DNA of 64,000 bases from CALCKU01 sp964654665 (GTDB lineage Bacteria; Pseudomonadota; Alphaproteobacteria; Caulobacterales; Maricaulaceae), in assembly GCA_964654665.1 (NCBI GenBank), contig CAZZKV010000010.1, positions 1 through 64,000 on the forward strand, given 5' to 3'. The translations under genes and the position numbers were made by a program. Shown here in pieces: positions 16,929 to 24,325 of this stretch (position 1 is its first letter; each line of letters opens with the position of its first letter). The notes below the pieces were generated by a model. That model saw only the letters and a program-made list of their open reading frames with translations, had not been told where the DNA came from and made no database searches.

Positions 16929-17909
16929 TTAGCTCCGTTTATCCTTTTTCCGAATGTGTTCGCGTAATGCATCAATGTGAACTTTCCGATTTCCAAAGGC
17001 CTGTTTTTCAGAGCCTGTAATAGACCAGTCCCCAAATTTGGCAATTATAGCCGGATTGATCGCTTGTTTCCCACGGCGTATTTCATAATGCAGATGTGAT
17101 CCTGTTGTCCGGCCTGTCCGGCCAACATAACCGATGATCTGACCGCGTTTAATTGCCCATCCGGGCTGAACATTGGGTGAAAAGGCTTTTAAATGTGCAT
17201 AAACAGTTCGGTAATTCCGGCCATGTTGGATTTGAATGACATTACCATAAGCTCCATCATATTTGGCATTAATAATTTGTCCTGACCCGGCGGCATAAAT
17301 CGGAGTGCCGCTTTTAACCGCCAGATCGATGCCGTTATGTTTTTGGCTTCTTTGCGTTTTGGGATGAATACGGCGCCCGAAACTCGATGTAAGGCGCGCG
17401 TGTTTAACGGGCCGTGTCTCAAGCCCCGGATAGGGGGCCATACCTTTGGCTGAGTAATAATGCCCGCGTTTGGACCCTCTGTTATAATGATAATAGGCTT
17501 TTGTTTTTTTATCGGTTGTAAGGCCAGCATAAAGCAGTGTGCCCGGTTTTATAATGTGTCCTTTTCGGTTGCGTTTCACATCAAACAAAATCTCGAAACT
17601 ATCCCCTCGATCGATATCTTTTTGAAAATTAACGGAGGCTTCGAAAATTTTAATATAATCATGAATAATTTTCCGCGGGACGCCTTGTTTGCGGGCATCG
17701 ACAAAAACGGTACTGTTTATTCGGCCTCTAATAAGAATAATATCTCGATCGGGTACGAAAGTCGGTTTGAGGCGTGGGATAATATTATGCGTAGAATGAT
17801 GCCATGCAAGGCTTGCGGCGTTGGCGGTAAGCGGAGTTAAAAGAGCCAAATTTATCACAAGGACTATAGCCTGTGTTTTTAGCCAATACGACTTTATTGA
17901 ATACACCAT
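16929..17909 (-). CDS. M23 family metallopeptidase
   Basis: A 326-residue exported peptidase with a C-terminal M23 (LytM) domain. The hallmark zinc ligands are seen in KHNGIDLA (H-x3-D) and SHLHYE (H-x-H); GRRIHPKT, GYGNVIQIQHG-like DGAYGNVIQI and YAHLKAF are family-typical. The N-terminus has a hydrophobic segment (AIVLVINLALLTPLTANA) serving as signal or anchor, and a middle region related to the non-catalytic N-domain of NlpD/MepM-like proteins. I chose ATG 17909 because GGGAGA sits 5-6 bases upstream, rather than TTG at 17921. It probably cleaves peptidoglycan peptide bridges. A palindrome-rich gap lies upstream. Confidence 0.88.
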   Translation of the reverse strand: MVYSIKSYWLKTQAIVLVINLALLTPLTANAASLAWHHSTHNIIPRLKPTFVPDRDIILIRGRINSTVFVDARKQGVPRKIIHDYIKIFEASVNFQKDIDRGDSFEILFDVKRNRKGHIIKPGTLLYAGLTTDKKTKAYYHYNRGSKRGHYYSAKGMAPYPGLETRPVKHARLTSSFGRRIHPKTQRSQKHNGIDLAVKSGTPIYAAGSGQIINAKYDGAYGNVIQIQHGRNYRTVYAHLKAFSPNVQPGWAIKRGQIIGYVGRTGRTTGSHLHYEIRRGKQAINPAIIAKFGDWSITGSEKQAFGNRKVHIDALREHIRKKDKRS

Positions 17910-17971
17910 AGAATCTCCCAAACATGTTGTTCAGTTTTGAAATTGGACGGTGAAACGTGGCTGGATTATGG

Positions 17972-18061
17972 CCTAATTAGGTCGGTAAAAAGTCTCTGTC
18001 TATCTGTTACTTTTTTGTCACAGACTATTGAATATAATGTCCTAGGCAGACTTCCCCTAGG
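17972..18061. repeat. Palindrome cluster upstream of the M23 gene
   Basis: The gap 17910-18069 contains CCTAATTAGG, a perfect 10-bp palindrome (17972-17981), an imperfect hairpin CTGTTAC-TTTTTT-GTCACAG (about 18005-18024), and two CCTAGG palindromes (18041-18046 and 18056-18061) that can pair with each other across nine bases. CTAG is usually under-represented in bacterial DNA, so two hits in 21 bases stand out. The region could hold the terminator of the upstream minus-strand gene and an operator for the M23 gene; no T tract follows the CCTAGG pair, so a classic terminator is not certain. Confidence 0.45.
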
Positions 18062-18069
18062 CTCTAAGA

Positions 18070-19032
18070 TTAGTTTTTATTATTGGGTTCACGCGCATAA
18101 TACATGGCACCTATAATAAGCGGAATGGCAATAAGGCTATCTAAAAAGCTATTATACCAAATCCACTGATCTGTTGTTAACAAGAAGACAAGTGGTGTAT
18201 CAATCAGCATAATGGCGAATGAGGCACCGGCTATAGCAAATGAGGCGCGCTGAGGCCGCAAGGTAAACAGCCCTTCCATATAAAGAGCCATACGTTTGCC
18301 AAGATAGTTACCCTTTAAGATGATCCCATCAAAAAGGGCAAAGCTAGCTCCGAGTGTACCCATTAAAGTGCCACGTAATTTAATAAATAAGTCATCTTGG
18401 AAAAAATAAGTGAGGCCTGCCGAAATCATAGCCATAACCACGCCAAGTACAGCAAATCCGCCCAACAGATCAACTTTTACAAATCGATCGATGATTGTCA
18501 GGATAAGGGTCACGCCAGAGCCCGCAAGGGCAGCTGATAATAGGCCATATTCTCTGGCAATGAAAAAGAAAATAACACCAAGCGCTAGATCGATAGCGAT
18601 AGACGGGCGGAGGGCCTTTGCACGTTCCAATTTTTGTAACTCTTCGGGTGTAGGCGCTTTGGGGTCGTCGGAAAGTTTTTCCATTTTATCCAGAAATCTT
18701 CCTATTCTTCCAGATTTTCGAAAGGGTTTTGTATGTGTGCGGTGGATTATCTGTTCGTTTTCTCGGATTATGCATCCCATTTTCATCAAGCTGATATATC
18801 CAATTTCAAGATCTAGGATTTTGTTTATATCCTTTATGCTGAAATGCTGTGGATCCATGACTGAAGATCCTTTCAAGGGGCGGGTTTCTTCCATTACGAC
18901 CGTATTGTTTCGTTTGATGGTGTAATGCACAGCCTCCTCTTTTATTAGGCTGTTTACTGTAATTAACCATGGGACGGGATGACCACCTGAACTGGGGAGG
19001 GTGAATTTAATTTTTTCAGTGAAAAGACTCAT
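18070..19032 (-). CDS. YciB-like membrane protein with extra N-terminal domain
   Basis: A 320-residue protein in two parts. Residues 141-318 resemble YciB/IspZ (intracellular septation protein A family): hydrophobic helices starting LRPSIAIDLALGVIFFFIAR, the characteristic GLTYFFQDDLFIKLRGT segment, GKRMALYMEG and the W-x-x-F/Y helix before the end; about five membrane helices. Residues 1-120 are a soluble domain I do not recognise (starts SLFTEKIKFTLP, contains GHPVPWLITV) followed by a charged linker (MEKLSDDPKAPTPEELQKLE). Usual YciB proteins are about 180-200 residues and lack this part. Its start overlaps the trmL stop by ATGA. In E. coli YciB affects envelope synthesis and division; the role here is inferred. 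Confidence 0.7.
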   Translation of the reverse strand: MSLFTEKIKFTLPSSGGHPVPWLITVNSLIKEEAVHYTIKRNNTVVMEETRPLKGSSVMDPQHFSIKDINKILDLEIGYISLMKMGCIIRENEQIIHRTHTKPFRKSGRIGRFLDKMEKLSDDPKAPTPEELQKLERAKALRPSIAIDLALGVIFFFIAREYGLLSAALAGSGVTLILTIIDRFVKVDLLGGFAVLGVVMAMISAGLTYFFQDDLFIKLRGTLMGTLGASFALFDGIILKGNYLGKRMALYMEGLFTLRPQRASFAIAGASFAIMLIDTPLVFLLTTDQWIWYNSFLDSLIAIPLIIGAMYYAREPNNKN

Positions 19033-19481
19033 TTAGGCAATTGATCCGTTTGGCGAAGCGCCTCGAATAGACTGATGGCCGCGGAACTGGCAAGATTAAA
19101 ACTGCGGGTTTTGGCAGAGATCGGAATTATAACACGGGCATCAACGGCGGTATGAATGGTTTCGGGAACGCCAGCACTTTCGCGGCCAAAAAGTAGAATG
19201 TCGTCGGGTTGAAAGTTAAACCGGGGGAGGGGCGTCGCCCCTTGCGTCGTAAATAAAACCATACGGGGCGATTCGTTTCTCTTTTGAAAACTGTGCCAAT
19301 TTTCGTGCCGTATGAGGTTTTGCGGCTGTCCATAATCCATAGCGGCGCGGCGCAAAGCTTTTTCAGTGAGAGGAAACCCGCAAGGCTCTATTATTTCCAA
19401 TGGAACGTCGAAACAGGCGCAGAGGCGCATAATAGCGCCTAAATTACCCGCAATATCGGGTTGGTAGAGGGCTATCTTCAT
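19029..19481 (-). CDS. trmL: tRNA (cytidine/uridine-34 2'-O)-methyltransferase
   Basis: A 150-residue minimal SPOUT methyltransferase of the TrmL type, which 2'-O-methylates the wobble base of certain leucine tRNAs using S-adenosylmethionine. It opens IALYQPDIAGNLGAIMRLCA (motif 1 N-x-G/A-x-x-R), and the trefoil knot appears as LLFGRESAGVP and ARVIIPISAKTRSFNLASSA. Length matches the family. It is translationally coupled to the downstream YciB-like gene and divergent from the petABC operon. Confidence 0.93.
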   Translation of the reverse strand: MKIALYQPDIAGNLGAIMRLCACFDVPLEIIEPCGFPLTEKALRRAAMDYGQPQNLIRHENWHSFQKRNESPRMVLFTTQGATPLPRFNFQPDDILLFGRESAGVPETIHTAVDARVIIPISAKTRSFNLASSAAISLFEALRQTDQLPK

Positions 19482-19613
19482 AAAAGTCTCTTATTGGCTG
19501 CTGGTTTAACCGCGTCAAATTGCGGCGTTCTGACGCGAAATATCTATGGCAAATTACCTATAGGATGGTTATACCCTGCGCGGGAAGTTATGACTACACG
19601 AAAGGGACAGGCA

Positions 19614-20171
19614 ATGTCCGATAATCAACAGGATCACATGGACCCAAGTGTGGATGGGAATAAGCGGGATTTTATATTTCTCGCGACAGGTGCCGTTGCG
19701 GCCGCCGGTGCGGCCTCTATTGCTCTACCGCTGGTTATGCAAATGGGTAAAGCCGCGGATACATTGGCCGCCGGATCGATTGAAATCGATTTAACAAAAG
19801 TCGAAGAGGGCGGCCAGCTTAAGACACTTTGGCGCGGCAAGCCCGTATTCGTGCGCCACCGTACGGCGGCTGAAATTGCAGCGGCTGAAAATACCGATGT
19901 TTCCGATTGTCCTGACCCGCAAACGGATAGCGAACGCCTCGTTGCAAAAGCGGACGGGAAGGTAAATCCGAAATTTTTAGTTATGATCGGTGTATGTACG
20001 CATTTTGGGTGTGTGCCCGTAGGCGAAGCCGGTGATTTTGACGGATGGTATTGCCCATGTCATGGTAGCCATTACGATACATCTGGCCGTATCCGTAAAG
20101 GTCCGGCACCTAAAAATATGGCGATCCCGCCGTATGAATATATCTCTGATACTGTGATCAAGGTAGGTTAG
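19614..20171 (+). CDS. petA: Ubiquinol-cytochrome c reductase Rieske subunit
   Basis: Iron-sulfur subunit of the bc1 complex; passes electrons from ubiquinol to cytochrome c1. The two Rieske cluster motifs are CTHFGC (residues 128-133) and CPCHGSHYD (147-155). A single N-terminal membrane anchor follows KRDF (17-20: FIFLATGAVAAAGAASIALP), the position of the Tat signal; the usual RR is KR here. I chose ATG 19614 because AAAGGGA lies just upstream; an earlier ATG at 19590 would add eight residues. Three genes petA-petB-petC are packed with 2- and 20-base gaps and end in a terminator at 22357. Confidence 0.95.
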   Translation: MSDNQQDHMDPSVDGNKRDFIFLATGAVAAAGAASIALPLVMQMGKAADTLAAGSIEIDLTKVEEGGQLKTLWRGKPVFVRHRTAAEIAAAENTDVSDCPDPQTDSERLVAKADGKVNPKFLVMIGVCTHFGCVPVGEAGDFDGWYCPCHGSHYDTSGRIRKGPAPKNMAIPPYEYISDTVIKVG

Positions 20172-20173
20172 TT

Positions 20174-21463
20174 ATGAGTGGACATCCTTCAACATACGAA
20201 CCGAAATATGCTGCAACGAAATGGCTTGACCAACGTCTGCCGATTATTCGTATGAGTGCAGATTTTATGACATTTCCTTCACCGCGGAATTTGAATTATT
20301 GGTGGACATTTGGCGGCATTTTGGCGCTGTGTCTGGTATCGCAAATCATCACAGGCATTATATTGGCAATGCATTATACGCCCGATGTTGATCTGGCCTT
20401 TGATTCTGTGCAGCGTATTCGTCGCGATGTGCCTTTTGGGTGGCTCTTACAGCCTATGCACGCGGTTGGAGCGTCGATGTTTTTTCTGGCGGTTTATGTC
20501 CATATGTTCCGGGCGCTTTATTATGGATCATATAAAGCCCCGCGCGAGGTTTTATGGATAATCGGGTGTTTAATATATCTTGTCATGATGGCGACCGGTT
20601 TTTTGGGCTATACATTGCCGTGGGGACAAATGTCATTTTGGGGTGCAACAGTGATTACCGGGTTTTTCGGCGCTGTGCCTGTTGTTGGCGAGAGTTTGCA
20701 GCAATGGCTTTTAGGCGGTTATTCAGTTGATAATGCCACGCTGACACGCTTTTTTGCCCTGCATTACCTTTTGCCTTTTGTTATTGCTGCGCTAGTTGGC
20801 TTGCATGTCTGGGCATTGCATCATGTCGGCCAGAACAATCCGATTGGGGTTACGCCTAAATCGAAAGAAGATACGCTGTCTTTTCACCCTTACTATACGG
20901 TTAAAGATGCGTTTGCGGTTTGTGTATTTCTACTGATTTTCGCCTTCTTTATTTTCTATCAGCCCGATGCTTTGGGTCATGCCGATAATTATCAACGGGC
21001 TGATCCGCTGAAAACGCCGCCCCATATTGTACCCGAATGGTATTTCTTGCCGTTTTACGCGATCTTGCGGGCTGTGCCAGATAAATTGGCAGGCATTTTA
21101 TTAATGCTTGGTGCGATTGCGGTTCTGTTTGTTTTGCCATGGCTGGATACATCAAAAGTTCGCTCTATGCGGTTCCGCCCTGTGGCTCGGATATTCTTTT
21201 TTATCTTTCTGTTTATGTGCTTTATTCTCGGATGGTGCGGCGCGGAAACACCGGATGATATGGTGCCTTTAATGACCTTTGGACATAATAGCGCCGGTGA
21301 TCCTATGGGGCTGAATTTTACATGGCTCTCGCGTATCGCAACGTTGTATTATTTCGCTTATTTTGGAATTTTATTCATCTTGGGTCTTGTCGAAAAACCG
21401 TTAGAACGACCTGACTCAATAACGAAATCTGTATTAGGCGATAACGCCGTAGCGGCAGAATAG
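20174..21463 (+). CDS. petB: Cytochrome b of the bc1 complex
   Basis: The 429-residue integral membrane haem protein of complex III, holding both quinone sites and haems bL and bH. Haem-ligand histidines sit in QPMHAVGASMFFLAVYVHMF and in ALHYLLPFVIAALVGLHVWA. The Qo-site motif is PEWYFLPFYAILRAVPDK. Eight or so membrane helices are evident. The length is usual for the alphaproteobacterial single-chain form (not split as in b6f). It lies between petA and petC. Confidence 0.97.
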   Translation: MSGHPSTYEPKYAATKWLDQRLPIIRMSADFMTFPSPRNLNYWWTFGGILALCLVSQIITGIILAMHYTPDVDLAFDSVQRIRRDVPFGWLLQPMHAVGASMFFLAVYVHMFRALYYGSYKAPREVLWIIGCLIYLVMMATGFLGYTLPWGQMSFWGATVITGFFGAVPVVGESLQQWLLGGYSVDNATLTRFFALHYLLPFVIAALVGLHVWALHHVGQNNPIGVTPKSKEDTLSFHPYYTVKDAFAVCVFLLIFAFFIFYQPDALGHADNYQRADPLKTPPHIVPEWYFLPFYAILRAVPDKLAGILLMLGAIAVLFVLPWLDTSKVRSMRFRPVARIFFFIFLFMCFILGWCGAETPDDMVPLMTFGHNSAGDPMGLNFTWLSRIATLYYFAYFGILFILGLVEKPLERPDSITKSVLGDNAVAAE

Positions 21464-21483
21464 CTGGAAAAGGGAGCGAAATA

Positions 21484-22335
21484 ATGACGCGACTTAAAAC
21501 ATATCTGGCTTCTGTACTGGCTGTCATTGGACTAGCTGGTGTTGCCTATGCCGCAGGCGGCGGATCTAGTGATTATGAAATGAAACATAAACATTGGCAT
21601 TTTAATGGGCCTTTTGGAACCTATGATCGGGCCGCCATGCAGCGCGGATATCAGGTTTACCGCGAAGTCTGTGCCTCTTGTCATGCCTTAGAACATTTAT
21701 CGTTCCGGCATTTAGGGGATAAGGGCGCCCCTTATTATAGCGAAGATTATCCTAATCCGAATGACAATCCTTATGTCAAAGCTTTTGCAGCTGATTGGAG
21801 CGTTGAAGACATCGATGCAGAAACGGGTGATGTTATTGAGCGTCCCGCTACACCGGCAGATAAATTTCCGATGATTTATCCTAATGATGCCGCTGCACGG
21901 GCGAGTAATGGCGGGGCTTTGCCGCCCGATTTATCCGTTATTGTCAGTGCACGTAGCGGCGGAGCAGATTACATTTATAATTTGCTTACGGCTTATGGCA
22001 AAGAGGTGCCGCATGATTTAAAATTAACAGCTGGATTATATTATAATCCGGTTATGGACGGCGGCGCAATTGCTATGGCCCCGCCACTTTCTGATGATCT
22101 TGTTGAATATGCACCCATTGAAGTCGATGATCATGGTACGGTCAAAACGATTCCGGCTCCGAAAGCGACAGTTGAACAAATGGCTGCGGATGTAACAGAG
22201 TTTCTTGCATGGTCATCTGATCCTAAAATGGAACAACGCAAAAGCCTCGGTCTTGCGACGATGCTGTATTTGTTGATCTTATCTGTGCTACTCTTCTTCT
22301 CGTACAAACGGGTTTGGAGACATGTGAAACATTAG
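21484..22335 (+). CDS. petC: Cytochrome c1
   Basis: A 283-residue membrane-anchored c-type cytochrome, the third bc1 subunit. A signal peptide (TYLASVLAVIGLAGVAYAAG) exports it; the single haem site is CASCH (C63-x-x-C66-H67) with the typical continuation ALEHLSFRHLGD. The axial methionine is likely that in GGAIAMAPPLSD, and a C-terminal helix (ATMLYLLILSVLLFFSYKRV) anchors it. Ribosome-binding site AAAAGGGAG precedes the ATG. It closes the petABC operon; a terminator follows about 20 bases after the stop. Confidence 0.96.
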   Translation: MTRLKTYLASVLAVIGLAGVAYAAGGGSSDYEMKHKHWHFNGPFGTYDRAAMQRGYQVYREVCASCHALEHLSFRHLGDKGAPYYSEDYPNPNDNPYVKAFAADWSVEDIDAETGDVIERPATPADKFPMIYPNDAAARASNGGALPPDLSVIVSARSGGADYIYNLLTAYGKEVPHDLKLTAGLYYNPVMDGGAIAMAPPLSDDLVEYAPIEVDDHGTVKTIPAPKATVEQMAADVTEFLAWSSDPKMEQRKSLGLATMLYLLILSVLLFFSYKRVWRHVKH

Positions 22336-22356
22336 GCTTGAGCTTGTATAACTTTT

Positions 22357-22387
22357 AAAACCGCCCGTTCCTACGCGGCGGTTTTTT
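22357..22387 (+). terminator. Rho-independent terminator after petABC
   Basis: AAAACCGCC (22357-22365) pairs with GGCGGTTTT (22377-22385) across an 11-base loop, which can tighten further by G-C pairs at the base of the loop (CG / CG), and the right arm runs into TTTTTT. Located 21 bases past the petC stop and before the next gene, it closes the bc1 operon and separates it from the methylthioadenosine phosphorylase gene. Confidence 0.85.
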
Positions 22388-22410
22388 GCTCTATAGGATT
22401 GGGAAATAAT

Positions 22411-23295
22411 ATGGCTGATTCAAACTGGGTATTGGGCATTATTGGCGGGTCTGGTCTTTATGACATTGACGGGCTTGAAAATCCGCAATGGATTTCTATT
22501 GAGACGCCTTGGGGAGCTCCATCTGATGATATTTTATTTGCAGAGCTTGGCGGCGTGAAATTACGGTTCTTGCCGCGTCATGGCCGCGGTCATGCGCTTA
22601 GCCCCTCTGATGTGAATTACCGCGCCAATATCGATGCTATGAAGCGGGCCGGCTGTACGGATATTTTATCGCTATCAGCTGTTGGGTCGCTCAAGGATGA
22701 TTATCCACCGGGTGATTTTGTCATTGTGGATCAATTTATAGACCGGACTTTTAAGCGCGAGAAAAGTTTCTTTGGTAAGGGATTAGTTGCTCATGTCTCT
22801 GTTGCTGATCCTGTATGCGCTCGGTTGGCAGATATGGCCGAAGCTGCTGCAAAAGCGGCTGGCGCTAGGGTGCATCGCGGGGGCACCTATTTAGCTATGG
22901 AGGGGCCGCAATTCTCTACAAAGGCTGAAAGTCATATGTACCGGGCTTGGGGATGCGACGTTATAGGTATGACCAATATGCCCGAGGCCAAATTAGCCCG
23001 AGAGGCCGAAATGCCTTATGCAACCGTTGCTATGGTCACAGATTTTGATTGTTGGCATCCAGATCATGGTAATGTTGATGTGGCCAGTGTTATTGCTGTA
23101 TTGATGAAAAATGCAGATATTGCGCGCGGAACAGTTCGCCATATTATCCAAGCCATGCAAGATCAAACCCGTACCCCGAGCCCGCAAGGAATTGAAACCA
23201 ATCTGGATGTGGCGATTATAACGGCGCCAGAGGCCCGTGATGCGGCATTGGCTGCCAAGCTTGATGCTGTTGCAGGACGGGTTTTAAATCATTAG
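22411..23295 (+). CDS. mtnP: S-methyl-5'-thioadenosine phosphorylase
   Basis: MTA phosphorylase splits methylthioadenosine with phosphate to adenine and methylthioribose-1-phosphate, the first step of methionine salvage. Signatures: IIGGSGLYDIDGL at the N-terminus (phosphate loop), LPRHGRGHALSPSDVNYRAN, YLAMEGPQFSTKAES and GMTNMPEAKLAREAEMPYA, which favours MTA phosphorylase over purine nucleoside phosphorylase. I start at ATG 22411 since GGGAAA sits close upstream; a TTG four codons earlier is less likely. 294 residues. No other salvage gene is adjacent. Confidence 0.9.
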   Translation: MADSNWVLGIIGGSGLYDIDGLENPQWISIETPWGAPSDDILFAELGGVKLRFLPRHGRGHALSPSDVNYRANIDAMKRAGCTDILSLSAVGSLKDDYPPGDFVIVDQFIDRTFKREKSFFGKGLVAHVSVADPVCARLADMAEAAAKAAGARVHRGGTYLAMEGPQFSTKAESHMYRAWGCDVIGMTNMPEAKLAREAEMPYATVAMVTDFDCWHPDHGNVDVASVIAVLMKNADIARGTVRHIIQAMQDQTRTPSPQGIETNLDVAIITAPEARDAALAAKLDAVAGRVLNH

Positions 23296-23331
23296 CCTTG
23301 AGTAGATAAACCGCTCTGGACGTAATATATT

Positions 23332-24231
23332 TTAAGGGGTGTAAACCGTATAGGTGATGTCAGCCGCGAGCGCGCCTGTACCCATAGAAAAATCATAATT
23401 ATTACCGTTTATTCCGGCACCGCGTAAATTATACCGCGATTGGAACCCAATCGCTTGGGACATGATTGATCCTAGACGTCGGGCAGTTCGCCGGCCACCA
23501 TCAAAGACTTTGACGGGGCCAGAGGCCATATCTTCAAGTGTAGCTAATGGTCCTCCATTTGCGCCTAATACAATACCAGCGCCACCTGTCGCCGGATCTT
23601 GTGCATCATTCCCCCAACGATTAACTCCACTTCCGCCGCTAACCTGAAGCCGTAAACGATACCGAATATTGGAATAGTCAAGACTTGAAAAGTCACCAGT
23701 TGCTTCAATATTTGAAGCTTCACCGAAAATATCAAAGGCTGTATTTGAAGCAACGAAGAAACGTGCAGCCCGTGCACCGTTTCCTAAAAGATCAATATCC
23801 GTATCATCATCAAGTCCAAAGGCTGTATAGCTGTCATTGGCATCTAATGTTTGGTTGGGGGCTGCACTTATAAAATCCCCGCCAAATGTAGAATCATTAA
23901 CTTGCAATTCCCACCCTGAATTTGATCCATCCTGAATAGGGTTATACCGACCGGTATTATAATTAATAGACCGACCATCTGCTGATATAAGGTCATTGGC
24001 TTCGGTTCCTGATGCCGTATTCAGAAGGTTGAAGTCAAAGACAACAGGGGCTTCGCCGCCATTTTGTTCAAAGTCACTTGCGCCAAAGACAATAACAATC
24101 GAGTTGGCTCGGAAATAAGGGCGATCAATGACGCTGGCTGACGATATACTCGTCCCCCATATTACTACTCCAGCCAATATCGCAGGTATTAAACCTTTTA
24201 TATTTGCTGCCTTTTCCACATGATCTGACAT
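23332..24231 (-). CDS. Exported beta-rich surface protein, unknown family
   Basis: Not assigned to a named family. From ATG 24231 the product has 299 residues. A hydrophobic segment (GLIPAILAGVVIWGTSISSA) serves as signal peptide after an 11-residue polar start; the upstream in-frame start at 24336 would overlap the SulP stop and add an implausible segment. The mature part is Asn/Asp/Gly/Ser-rich with alternating strands (SIVIVFGASDFEQNGG, YRLRLQVSGGSG, DITYTVYTP at the end) and acidic, with DANDSYTAFGLDDDTDIDLL as a possible Ca-binding loop. No cysteine in the mature part. It may be secreted or surface attached. The partial gene at the right end of the window has a comparable beta-rich, Asn-rich character. 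Confidence 0.55.
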   Translation of the reverse strand: MSDHVEKAANIKGLIPAILAGVVIWGTSISSASVIDRPYFRANSIVIVFGASDFEQNGGEAPVVFDFNLLNTASGTEANDLISADGRSINYNTGRYNPIQDGSNSGWELQVNDSTFGGDFISAAPNQTLDANDSYTAFGLDDDTDIDLLGNGARAARFFVASNTAFDIFGEASNIEATGDFSSLDYSNIRYRLRLQVSGGSGVNRWGNDAQDPATGGAGIVLGANGGPLATLEDMASGPVKVFDGGRRTARRLGSIMSQAIGFQSRYNLRGAGINGNNYDFSMGTGALAADITYTVYTP

Positions 24232-24325
24232 GCAATTAGTCCCAAATTCATCAGACTTATAGCAATGAAGGTTAAAGAAATTAGCAAAAGACAAGCTTAA
24301 CAAAGGGTAAAAAGTCAATGCAAGG

